The notes beneath the pieces were generated by a model. It made no database searches. It was not told the origin of the DNA and was given only the letters and a program-made list of their open reading frames with translations. A stretch of 64,000 nt of DNA from Tritrichomonas musculus (Eukaryota > Parabasalia > Tritrichomonadida > Tritrichomonadidae): positions 2,604,001 through 2,668,000 of the forward strand of contig JAPFFF010000015.1 of assembly GCA_039105265.1 (NCBI GenBank), given 5' to 3'. This document shows, piece by piece, positions 11,033 through 21,300 of the stretch (position 1 is its first letter; every line of letters starts with the position of its first letter). Both the position numbers and the translations under genes were made by a program.

Positions 11033-11072
11033 AAAAGTGGAAAACTCATAGTCAAAGGTGAAAACATGGGTA
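11033..11072 (-). repeat. Right terminal inverted repeat of transposon
   Basis: This is the exact reverse complement of the left arm at 6033-6072. It ends in GGG followed by the TA duplication. The neighbouring sequence outside (11073 on) resumes an AT-rich gap and then the 3' end of a broken kinase gene at 11142. Confidence 0.9.
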
Positions 11073-11141
11073 TAAAAATTAAATATTAATTAGAATGTTG
11101 ACTATTTTTTTTACTTCTTCTATTAACATTGCCTTTTTCTA

Positions 11142-11852
11142 TTAAATTAATTGATGTAATAATTGATATCTTTGTGAAATCATTTCAATATCAACTTCTT
11201 CAGCAAATGCAAATAAAAACAAGAATTTCGTTAAACGATGGTCGTTCAGATGGCTCAATGCAACAAATGGATATTGACTGAGAAGGCAAAGGAAAAGATG
11301 GTGGAAATTTCGGTAATTTTCCAGTGAACAAATTGTAAATTATCACACCATAAGAATAAACATCTGTTTTAATATCGTATTCATCATCATCATTCTGCAT
11401 CTCAGGAGACATGAAAATAAAATCGCCAATATTTTTGGTCATTGATATATTTGATTCATTTGAAATTGATTCATAACAATGAACTTGACCAAAATTGATG
11501 ATTTTTGCCTTCAAAAATCTATTCAGCATTATATTATGTACATTTAAATTTCTATGAATGATTCCTTGCTTGTGGAGATGCGATATTCCAAAAGCAATTT
11601 CAACAGCAATTTTCACTTTCTATGAATTTGAAAGAAAATTTCTATCAAGATACGTTTTTAAGTTGAAATCAAGAAATTCCAAAAATATTGCAACTGTTGT
11701 TGTATTTTGATTTTCATTATCATCAACTTTTTCAAGCAATAATTGATTCCAAACGTTTTGAAAATGCATGGATGATCAATTTTATAAAGATCATCGAATT
11801 CTCGAATTGTATTTTGCAAATCTTTAAATTCAATTGTTTCGTCTGTCATCAA
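11142..11852 (-). pseudogene. Broken TKL-type protein kinase gene fragment
   Basis: Kinase homology runs in three frames. An N-terminal piece (ATG at 11852: VKFKKVLMTDETIEF, then FDDLYKIDHPCIFKTFGI) shifts frame near 11745 into EKVDD...FLEFLDFNLKTYL. This hits an in-frame TAG at 11620-11622, then continues as KVKIAVEIAFGISHLHKQGIIHRN with subdomains VII-XI. A last shift near 11215 leads to the natural-looking end FAFAEEVDIEMIS. The catalytic HRD is HRN and the Mg-binding DFG is NFG, so both key Asp residues are also changed. The glycine loop is missing. This is a decayed member of a large kinase family, lying 70 bp outside the transposon. No activity is expected. Confidence 0.85.
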
Positions 11853-11981
11853 AACTTTCTTAAACTTAACAAAATTAGAGGAGGATAATGATTAAACCCA
11901 GTGCCTCAAAAGCACATATTACTATATGTATAATAAAAAATGATGAACAATAATATTATTAAAAAGAAGTATTTATTAAAT

Positions 11982-13964
11982 TTAGCTTTCAAAATGGCCA
12001 AAATGACTGAATGGCGGAATAAAATTGACAATTTCAAAATCAGGCAACTTATTTGAATTATGATTAAACCTCTTCGCTTGATTATGCTGATTTCCATACC
12101 AAAAGTGAGGAGGTACATATACCCTTGGATGATTTCTTTTGCCAGCGTTTCCTCTTGCTTGATTTGCATTTTTCTTTTTATTAAATTCCAAGAACTTTTC
12201 AGAAATCTCATTGAATTTCAGCTGGTTTTGATTCAATTCTTTTTTGGCCGAATCGTAAAAGCTCTTAACTTCCTTAAAGTCAATGATTGGGACGTCTTTT
12301 GACTTGACGGCACCGAGGGGCCAATATTTGGCTATCGGCGACGGAGGTATTTTCAATTTGTACAGGCAGAAAGGAAGCCGCTCCTCAACCGGGTAGACGA
12401 CAAACCACTTAAACAGGATTTCTGTTTCTTCTCTCGAATCTTCAGTGTCAAAAACGTCACTTCCTTCCTGCTCCATCAACTCCAGCGCCAATCTTAGCGG
12501 CGGAGAATCCTTGAACTGATAGAAAAACGACCAAGAGGGGCAGGAACGCGCGTAAAGAAGCCACGTGAAATTGAGTAAGCGAAACAACTGCTGGGATTTG
12601 ACCTGATCATCGCTGCTGCTTGCATCTTCATTAAATTCATTTTTGTTGTTTGAATTATCAATGTTGTTTGAATTATCATTGTTGTTTGAATTATCATTGT
12701 TGTTTGAATTATCATTGTTGTTTGAATTATCATTGTTGTTTGAATTATCATTGTTGTTTGAATTATCATTGTTGTTTGAATTATCATTGTTGTTTGAATT
12801 ATCATTGTTGTTTGATTCATTTTTGTTGTTTGATTCATTTTTGTTGTTTGATTCATTTTTGTTGTTTGATTCATTTTTGTTGTTTAAAAATCTCTTCCTT
12901 CCTCTGAAAGCCATGCTTGCTCTTGGGCCTCGTTCACAGTAAGTTTGCAAGAACTTTCCCAATATTTTTTTCAACGAAGATAATTGAAAACAGTCGTCAA
13001 CAATCAACGGCGTGAAATCTGGCATTTTTCCCGCATTCTTCTTCACATGGCACTCAATGCAATCCCTATTTAGTTCTCTGTAGCAGTCGAGGAGCTTTGC
13101 GAATGTGTACGCGTTTGCTCCCACTTTTTTTATTTCGGGGAAAGGAGGGAAATTTTCGCATGAGACAACAAACGACAGAGCAACAACGTCATTCATTATT
13201 TGCTGCTTCAAATCGCTGCTCATTCTAGACACGACATCTTTGTATGACCTCTTAACGGTCACCTCAGAATGGTCGCTCATTCCGGGGAAAGGCTCGTCTG
13301 CTGCCATTTGGTAGAGAATCAGATCGCGCAGCACAGAGACATTGTAAACAGAGTTATTTAAAATGAAGAAGTTTTCGTCAACAAACCGCAAAGCAAGGAA
13401 GAAGAACTCGTTCGTCTGCGAAAAAATGAAGTGATTTTGATTTCTTTTAAAATCGCTGCGATTTCTCATTAACCTGAAATAGTCAAAGAATTTGTATTTG
13501 GCCTCACCAGGCGCACTTTGTGGACTGTAAATTATCGAGTTTGCCTTGATGCGATCACAATCAATCAACTTTTTGAGATAAAGATTGAGCGTCGAGTCAA
13601 TATCGAGATCTTCTTTTATGTTTTGCTCCTCTCGCTCGAATTTCTCGGAGTCAATGACAAATCCATTAACATGATAGTTTTGAAACCACCTCTCACGAAG
13701 AGTTTGGAATCGAATGGCTGGACAGGCGCCATCGAGAAATATTAATATATTTTGATCTGGATCGTTTGAGAAAATGCATTTGTTAATTGAATTTAAATAT
13801 TTGTTAACAAAGGATCTGTTGTTTTTGGAATGCTCCATTGATGAAAAAAATAATTGAAATGCATCAATAAATAAGTTATTACATTTTATTGACTTAGTTC
13901 CATTCTGTTCAACACATTCTGGGAAATTTTTATTAATCCACTTCAAAAGATATTTTATTCCCAT
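11982..13964 (-). CDS. XRN-like 5'-3' exonuclease, catalytically degenerate
   Basis: A 660-residue protein whose first ~300 residues follow the XRN nuclease domain: MGIKYLLKWINKNFP start, LFIDAFQ (Asp34), FLDGACPAIRF (Asp78), the SAPGEAKYKFFDYFR block (Glu154), an 'HFIFSQTNEFFFLAL' block and SFVVSCENFPPFP. In active XRN1/XRN2 the corresponding blocks read PGEGEHK, GLDADL and GND. Here the second Glu is Lys, the two Asp become Thr and Glu, and the last Asp is Glu. Activity is therefore doubtful. An Asn-rich hexapeptide array (14 units) follows at about residues 361-444, then an XRN-like C-terminal part (ending near FIPPFSHFG). The central codons are more GC-rich than in neighbouring genes. The stop lies in TAAA. 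Confidence 0.75.
   Translation of the reverse strand: MGIKYLLKWINKNFPECVEQNGTKSIKCNNLFIDAFQLFFSSMEHSKNNRSFVNKYLNSINKCIFSNDPDQNILIFLDGACPAIRFQTLRERWFQNYHVNGFVIDSEKFEREEQNIKEDLDIDSTLNLYLKKLIDCDRIKANSIIYSPQSAPGEAKYKFFDYFRLMRNRSDFKRNQNHFIFSQTNEFFFLALRFVDENFFILNNSVYNVSVLRDLILYQMAADEPFPGMSDHSEVTVKRSYKDVVSRMSSDLKQQIMNDVVALSFVVSCENFPPFPEIKKVGANAYTFAKLLDCYRELNRDCIECHVKKNAGKMPDFTPLIVDDCFQLSSLKKILGKFLQTYCERGPRASMAFRGRKRFLNNKNESNNKNESNNKNESNNKNESNNNDNSNNNDNSNNNDNSNNNDNSNNNDNSNNNDNSNNNDNSNNNDNSNNIDNSNNKNEFNEDASSSDDQVKSQQLFRLLNFTWLLYARSCPSWSFFYQFKDSPPLRLALELMEQEGSDVFDTEDSREETEILFKWFVVYPVEERLPFCLYKLKIPPSPIAKYWPLGAVKSKDVPIIDFKEVKSFYDSAKKELNQNQLKFNEISEKFLEFNKKKNANQARGNAGKRNHPRVYVPPHFWYGNQHNQAKRFNHNSNKLPDFEIVNFIPPFSHFGHFES
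12633..12884 (-). repeat. 18-bp minisatellite, 14 units, in frame
   Basis: Fourteen 18-bp units encode four NNKNES, eight NNNDNS, one NNIDNS and one NNKNEF in the XRN-like protein. The unit length is a multiple of three, so expansion preserves the frame. Apparent long frames on the other strand and in other phases are by-products of this array. Confidence 0.95.
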
Positions 13965-14217
13965 CTTCTTGAAGATATAAAAAATTTAAATGTCAATTAT
14001 TTATTGGCATACATTCTGAGGTTTTTATATAGATTATATGCTTTTCAATTTTGAGAATATAAAAACATTAATCTTTGAATTTTGTGATATTTTCAAATTT
14101 GAATGTGATCTAAAAAAGAAGATTTTTTTTATAAAATTGGATTTTATTATTTATTTTTTAAAAAATTGAAGATATATTTTTGCTCTTTTTAAAAGATAGA
14201 ACCAAATAAAAAAATTC
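13965..14217. other. Promoter-side intergenic region of XRN-like gene
   Basis: AT-rich sequence upstream of the XRN-like gene start, ending at the left edge of the MITE-like element. No clear initiator motif was found close to the ATG. Confidence 0.4.
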
Positions 14218-15009
14218 TATAGGTCGGCCAAAATAACGTATTTGTCAAAAACATAAAGCCAAATTTTAAAAAACGCTAGAAACTTCCCAAACTTATATAT
14301 TTGTTTCAGGATCATATGATTAAGAAAATATCCAAATTTGATGAGAATTCTTGAGTTGGATTTTTTTTTATCATCATTTTTTTGAAATTTGAATTTAAAA
14401 TAATTATATCCTGTTATATATTAAATTTAAATGTTATTTTATTATTTTATATAGATTTTAACTATAAATAATATATATAAATATAATAATAATTAAGTAA
14501 TATTAATTATTCATCAGTGAATTGATGGAAAAAAATTAACACAATTTTAGAAAAAAATTCAATCATATTTCCTTTTTATTTTTATTTTATTATATTACAA
14601 AAACTTATATAAAAACAAAAATCGACTTAAAAATGAAAAAGAAGAAGAAAATCTTATAAGAAAATTGGCTAAACTTTTTCAAAAAGAATTGAATTTTGAA
14701 ATTTTTAAAAATACATTTTTCGTGTTAAATAAAATAAATAAATATTTATCAATGATTACATTAATTGTAATACAATATTATAGATATGATTAAACATAAA
14801 TAATTAACTTTTTTCATTATAATTATAGGATATATTAAAATTATTAATTTAAAAAAAAAACATAAATTTCACAAAACTCAACTCAAGAAATTGGATGAAA
14901 CTTGGTAAACAGAATATGTAGATATCATATAATATTATATATCAAATAGAATATATTCCTACGTTTTTTTATTTTTTTTGACAAAACTCGTTATTCTGGC
15001 CGACCTATA
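14218..15009. mobile_element. MITE-like non-autonomous element, TA-flanked
   Basis: The left end TATAGGTCGGCCAAAATAACG and the right end (reverse complement TATAGGTCGGCCAGAATAACG) form inverted repeats. Matching continues imperfectly inward for about 150 bp, with TTTGTCAAAAA near the ends and TTCTTGAGTTG further in. TA dinucleotides flank both sides. The ~790-bp body has no open reading frame of note and is very AT-rich. This is the structure of a miniature inverted-repeat element mobilised by a mariner/pogo-type enzyme. Its ends differ from those of the 5-kb element, so the transposase in this window is probably not its source. Confidence 0.75.
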
Positions 15010-15357
15010 AAATTCTTCTGATATTTTTTGGGGTTCTTTTTATATTTACCAAAAAATCAAAGAAAATCCTCTTTTTATTAAAAATTGTTTTTACTCAAAA
15101 ATTGAATGAAATTTGAGAGTATCTCAGAGAAAAAGATATTTATATTTCTTTTTTTCATACTTTTAAATTTCTTTTTTATTGTAAGAATAAATTATGAGTA
15201 TCTTTTTAATATAAGCCATGACTATTATGGAGAATAAATATAAAATTGATTATGGAAAAGGTCCAAAATAACCTAGATTTCTATTTGATCCAAATAAAAT
15301 TTCATTTTTAAACTATAAAAATTAAAATAAAATAATTTTTTTTACACCGATGATTAA
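15010..15357. other. Intergenic region 3' of the minus-strand ankyrin gene
   Basis: AT-rich spacer between the MITE-like element and the 3' end of the 3,031-residue ankyrin gene. Nothing else is seen. Confidence 0.5.
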
Positions 15358-18300
15358 TTATTTATTTCTTTGATTATATTCAACGAATAAACCACGAATT
15401 ACTCTATTTTTACCAGCTTGTTTAGGTGTCACACCCTTAGCATTTGGCTTATTTACATCAATTCTTCCATCCAAAGATAGCAAAGTTCTCGCAAGACTGA
15501 ATTTTTTATGTTTGGCAGCAATGTGAAGAGGCGTCAATTCGAGTCTATCAGTTGTACAGTTAAAATCGACGTCATCTCTTGTCATTAAATATTCAATCTT
15601 TTCGACGTCATCACAACTATTCTCACAAATATAATGCAGAATAGTTTTTCCTTTGAATTTTTCATTCAAGTTGAAATTACCATATTTTACAATGACTTTA
15701 AAAAGATTAAAATCATAAGAAATTGCAGCTTCAAATAGCAAAGGAGTGTCACCTTCACCTTTAATGTTTAAATTAGGATCCAGATTATTCAAAATGTATT
15801 TCAACAAGTCAATTTTCTTTTGTTTAATTGCAATTGTTAAAGGTGATTCATCTTTGCTATTTTTCAGGTTTGCCAAATCAATCAAAAGATTCGATGAATG
15901 ACTTAAAGCTTTATCAATGAGTAACTTAAAGTTTTCACAACTTCCGTTTCTAGCAAATAAGTGAACGAAATAATTATTTTCGGAATCAACAGGAACACTC
16001 AAATCAATAGAAGATGTAATTTCATCAATCAACAAAAGATGATCAAGAATTGCACTACTTCTAGAATTCAAAGCAGCGAAAAATGGAGTTATTCCTTCAA
16101 AATTAGGTTGATTATAATTAATCAAATCATTGAATAATTCAATTAACTTTTTAACAAAATAAGTGTTGCAATTCAAACATCCTAAAATAATTGCACTGTT
16201 GCCATTTACATCTTTTGCATTAATATACGATGCGATTTCATCGATGTCGTTCGTTGAATATTTTATTTTATTTAAAACAGAATCAATGCATTCGTTACTA
16301 CTTCTTTTTGACGCAAGATGATGAAGAACTGTCCTGAAACTGGAATCTTGATCAAAAACATTAATTGATGGAATTCGAAGTAATGCAATTGTCGATTTGG
16401 TTGAGTTTCCATGAAATGCAATCATTAAAGGCGTTTCTTTATTATTTGTTTTCAAATTCACAATTGTTTCATCAATTTCAAGTAGTTTTTTTAATGAACT
16501 TGATCTTTCATCGTTTAAATAAAGACAATAGTGAATCGCTGCCATTCCATTTGAATCAAGAAGATTCAAATTAAGTTCATTTTGATAACGATCCACTAAT
16601 AAATTAAAGTTTTCTAATTGATTGTTCTTTAATGCAATGATTAATGGCGTTCCATTCATCTTGTTTTCAACATCTGGCGCTGTTTGTTCATTGACATCAA
16701 ATTGATTTGATTCAATCAATTTGTTTAACAATTCAGGTTGATTAAAAGAAGATAAAATGTGCATTAAATTCATCTTTTCAAAATGATAATGATTCTTAAA
16801 ATGATCATCATCATTCAACATGATGTTTTTATTACTGTTCAAATCAATTCCTGGCATTTCAAACAGAATGTTGAATAAATCCAAGTTTTGTTTGAGTGCA
16901 GCAATGTAAATTGGCGATGTTAAATTGATATCAATTTGATCAGCCAATTTTGAAGAAAACAAAGTGTTGAACATAATGAAATTGTTATTTAAACAGGCAA
17001 TAAATAATGGAGTTTGACATTCTCCATTAATTGCATTAATATCAACTTCAATTGGACTAAGTTCAATCAAAGAAGAAACAAATAAATTCTGGCCATTATT
17101 ACATGCAAAATGCAGTGGTGTGTTTCCATCTTTATCTTGAATATTTGGATCACAATTAGGAGAACTTAATAAAACTTCATTCATTCTAACATCAAATGGA
17201 ATTGCTATTGCTAATAAATGAAGAGGTGTTGATCCATTTTCATCTTGTGCATTTACATCAACTGAATTTGGATGTGATTGTTCATAATTAACTAATTGTT
17301 CAATGAAATTAATTTTGCCTAATGAACAAGCATAATGCAAAGCTGTCATTCCTTTTTTATCTTTTGCATTTATGTTGCATCTATTTGTATCAATTAATAA
17401 TTGAACTATTTCAGGATTCATTCCTAATTCGCATGCATAATGAAGTGCTGTTTTTTGTTCTTTATCAATTTCATTAACATCAACTTCTGATGAATTAAGC
17501 ATCTCTTTAACTAAGCCAGCCATTTGGTTCTTACATAAAATATGCAACAAAGTTTCATTGTTTTCATTTTGATTATTATTAATGTCAAATGTACAATTCT
17601 TCAATATAAAATCAATAATTGCAAAGTGTCCTTTCTTGCAAATATCAAATATTATTGACGATTTAATATTTCTATCGATTTGCTCAGTCAAGAATGCTTC
17701 ACAAACATCATCGTCAATTGTGCCAATTGAATTATTCAAATAAGCAACAAATGGCGTAATTTCCTTCTTATCTTGAAGGTTGATATTTATTTTATTTTTA
17801 GGATCTTTACTTAGCTCAAAGAAGAATAAAATTACATCTTTATTCCCTGATGTACAAGCATAATGGAATGGAGTCAAGCCTTTATATGTTTGATGATTTA
17901 AATAAGATCCCAAATCTTTCTTATCTATCCTTGAAATTATCTCTTTAACGAAACGAATATTTCCTTTTTTGCATGCATAATGAAGAGCTGTTCTTTGGCT
18001 TTTATCAACAGCAAAAAGATCAATCTTTTTATGATTAATTAAAAGATCAAAATAGATTTCTTTTAAGCTCTGAATAACATTAATTAAAGGTGTCTTTTTT
18101 GTTGGTAATTTGGGAATATTTGGATCAGTTCGTGAATCTTTTAATATCCTTTCAAATACTTTGTCATTCCAACTTTGACAACTAATTTGCAACGGAGTAA
18201 TTTTCTCACTTTTTGAGACAATAATTAATGGCAAATTAACATCAAGTGATTTATTCGTTAATAATCTTTTAACTGTTTGTTTGCATCCATTAACAGCAGC

Positions 18301-21300
18301 AATAACAAGTGGTGTTCTTCCTTGTTTATCATAAAGATTTGGATCAATTGAATCAAAGCTAACAAGGAATTCAACAATTCGCTTGTTATTATTAAGACAT
18401 GCATAATGAAGAGGTGTTAGTCCATTATTTTGTGCTTGTAAATTCAAGCAATATGGTAAGTTATCTTTGTCAGTTTCAACAATCTTATTTACTATTGCTT
18501 TAGTGAATTCTAAATTGTTATTTTTGCAAGCATAATGCAAAGCTAACAAACCTTTATAATCAACGAGGTTTAAATTAATCTTTTCATTATTTAAAATAAG
18601 ATAAAATATGGCAGCATTTTCATTTTCAATAGCTTTCATTAATGGTGTCAATTTCGTATCCATTATTTGATTGTTTGGCTCAATTCTTTGATCATTTATT
18701 AAAAGTGAAACCATTGCAAAATTTGAATTTTCAGTTGCAATGAATAAAGGTGTCTTCAATGAATTTAATTCAGCCAAATTAATATCAAGTGATTTTATAT
18801 CTAATAGTCTTTCTACAATTTTTTCTCTATTGTTTAGAGCAGCAATCACAAGAGGCGTTTTACCTTCTTTATCATAAGAATTTGGTTCAATTTCATCAGA
18901 CTTTAATGCGATAATTTTATCAACAAAATCTTCAGAAACATTTGAACATGCATAATGAAGAGCAGTTTTATCTGTAGCTGATGACTTAGCATTAACATTA
19001 ATTGATTCCATTAATAAAACATTTTCTAAGACATTTAGAGTTGTTTCAGTTGATTTTAATCGACAAATAAATTGTAAAGGTGTAATTTTATCCATTGATT
19101 CTGCGTTAATATCAAATACTTCAGGATTGTTGTATTCAATTCCATTTTCTGGATCCAAAATGTAATCAATGATAACTCTAACTGTATCAATATCACCTGA
19201 TGAACAAGCAGCATTTAAAATCGTATTTTCATGAGAATTTTTTTGTGTGAATATGTTCAATTGTGGATCTTTTTCTTTTTTATAAAATTCTCTTGTTAAT
19301 GGAATAAGTTTTTGTACAACCATTGGAATGCTTTTATAACATGCCATATGAAGCAATGATGTATATTTGGGCCTTTCTTTCTTAGGAACAATTTTTTTAT
19401 TTTTATCATTTTCTTCTTCGTTTTTCTCTTCTTCCTCTTCATCAGGAATCAAATCTTCTGGCAATGAAAGATCAATGTCATCTTGATCTAATAAAAATAA
19501 GATGACATCAACCAAATCTTTTGAATAGTTTTGAATTCTCTGTATTGCTCTAAATAATGGCGTTTCACCTTTGTCATTTGGAATGTTTAATAATGATGGA
19601 CACTTTGAAATAAGCATTCTAATTCTATCAGCGTAATTAATTTCTTTTTTCTTATTATTATCATCATCATCGTTATCATCATTATCAGGTCTGGAAGTGC
19701 CAGTTCTTAAGCCTGCTGGTTTTCTTACGGATGAAGGAACATTATCATTTCTCGATCGCCAATCATTTATTCCATTCATTTGTGATCTCCAATCATTTAT
19801 TCCATTCATTTGTGATCTCCAATCATTTATTCCATTCATTTGTGATCTCCAATCATTTATTCCATTCATTTGTGATCGCCAATCTTTTATTTCATTCATT
19901 TGTGATCTCCAATCATTTATTCCATTCATTTGTGATCGCCAATCTTTTATTCCATTCATTTGTGATCTCCAATCATTTATTCCATTCATTTGTGATCTCC
20001 AATCTTTTATTTCATTCATTTGTGATCTATTTCTTAAAGGATTGCTATATTGTATACTAATATTTTCAACGAACAAATAAAGAGCTGTTTTTCCTTTATT
20101 ATCTTTAACATCAACATCGACATCTTTATTTTGCATGAATTCGTTGAAAATATCAAAGTTTTTACTTCGCAATGAAGCCAAAAACGGTGTCACATTCTCA
20201 TTATTTCCAATATTAATTCCTTTAAGAACATCTTTTCTCTTTAACATGCTCACAATAACATCATCAAGTCTTGAATCAGGTTGTAACAAAGCAAGCAAGA
20301 GAGGAGTCTCGCCTTTTTCATCTTGAATATTTATTTTAATATCTCGTCTTTCAAGAATTGAATTAATAATCTTTAAATCACGATTAGAAATCGCTAAATG
20401 TAATGGTGTATATTTTAATGGATTATCATTCAGATTAATATTCAATGATTTAGAAGAAATTAAAGCTTCAAAAATTTCATAATATTTATTTTCAATAACA
20501 AGTTCTAATGGAGTTTCAATCTTTGGAATTTTCTTTAATTTTTCTTCATTTAATTTCTTCGTTTTTTCTTGTTGTTCTTTTTCAGCTTTTGTAAGCTTTT
20601 TTGGTCTTTCATTTCTATTTCTATTTCTATTTCTATTTCTATGCAAGAACATAGGCTGATTTTGTTTCATTTCATTTGCATTTTCTTTTTTTTCAACAAG
20701 TTTTTTAAGATTAAAATACTCTCTAAAAAGATTACTTGCTTCTTGTGGAGTTCCACCTTTGTTTAAGTTAATTTCGGCATTATTTAAAATATCACACCAA
20801 AACTCTTGTTCTTGTTGTTCTTCTTCTTGCTTATTTGAATTAAAAATATTATTATTATTATAACTATGAAAACCGAATCCAGGTCCTCTATTATTATTAT
20901 TTATTTCTTTTTCTTTCTTGAGGTATTCTTGATAAGTAGCGTCATTAAAGTAATCATGCTGATACTTAATCAAGAGGTAAAGTGGAGTTCCTTCATTGCT
21001 AGATAAATTAATGTCAATTCCTTTGATTTGAATTATTTTATTGATCAATTTTATACCTTTAAAAATATTGTTTTTATTATTATTATTACTACATCTATAA
21101 TTGTTATTATTATTCTGATTTTTACATGCAATGTGAAGACAAGTTTGATTATCATATTTTGGACTTTGCTTGTTAACATCAATGTCATTTCGAGTCAGAA
21201 CGAGATCAAATGTTTCATCATAATTAAAGTTATCAGAAGGTGTCTTCTTTACCATTTTTTTGACAATTTTGCATAAGAATGTTCTTTCTTTTGAAAGTTG

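Larger units (their letters stand above)
6033..11072. mobile_element. 5.04-kb pogo/Tigger-like DNA transposon with TIRs
   Basis: A perfect 40-bp inverted repeat lies at 6033-6072 and 11033-11072. Its outermost bases are TA on both sides followed by CCCATG, so the element proper is about 6035-11070, flanked by a TA target-site duplication as expected for the Tc1/mariner/pogo superfamily. It contains one large gene, the minus-strand DDE transposase (7686-9938). Both flanks of that gene are long, AT-rich and apparently non-coding (1.6 kb left, 1.1 kb right). The element sits in the gap after the bromodomain-like gene and just before a broken kinase gene. Perfect TIRs and an open transposase frame suggest recent insertion. 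Confidence 0.85.

Noticed and set aside
12633..12884. CRISPR-like regularity
   Set aside because: Units are contiguous with no unique spacers, in frame in a eukaryotic gene.
12643..12942. Open frames on both strands across the 18-bp array (Leu/Phe/Glu and Cys/Asn/Tyr-rich)
   Set aside because: They are phase and strand shadows of a repeat whose unit is a multiple of three; the XRN-like frame gives the coherent protein.
19697..20080. Plus-strand frames across the RSQMNGINDW array
   Set aside because: Repeat shadows opposite the ankyrin gene.
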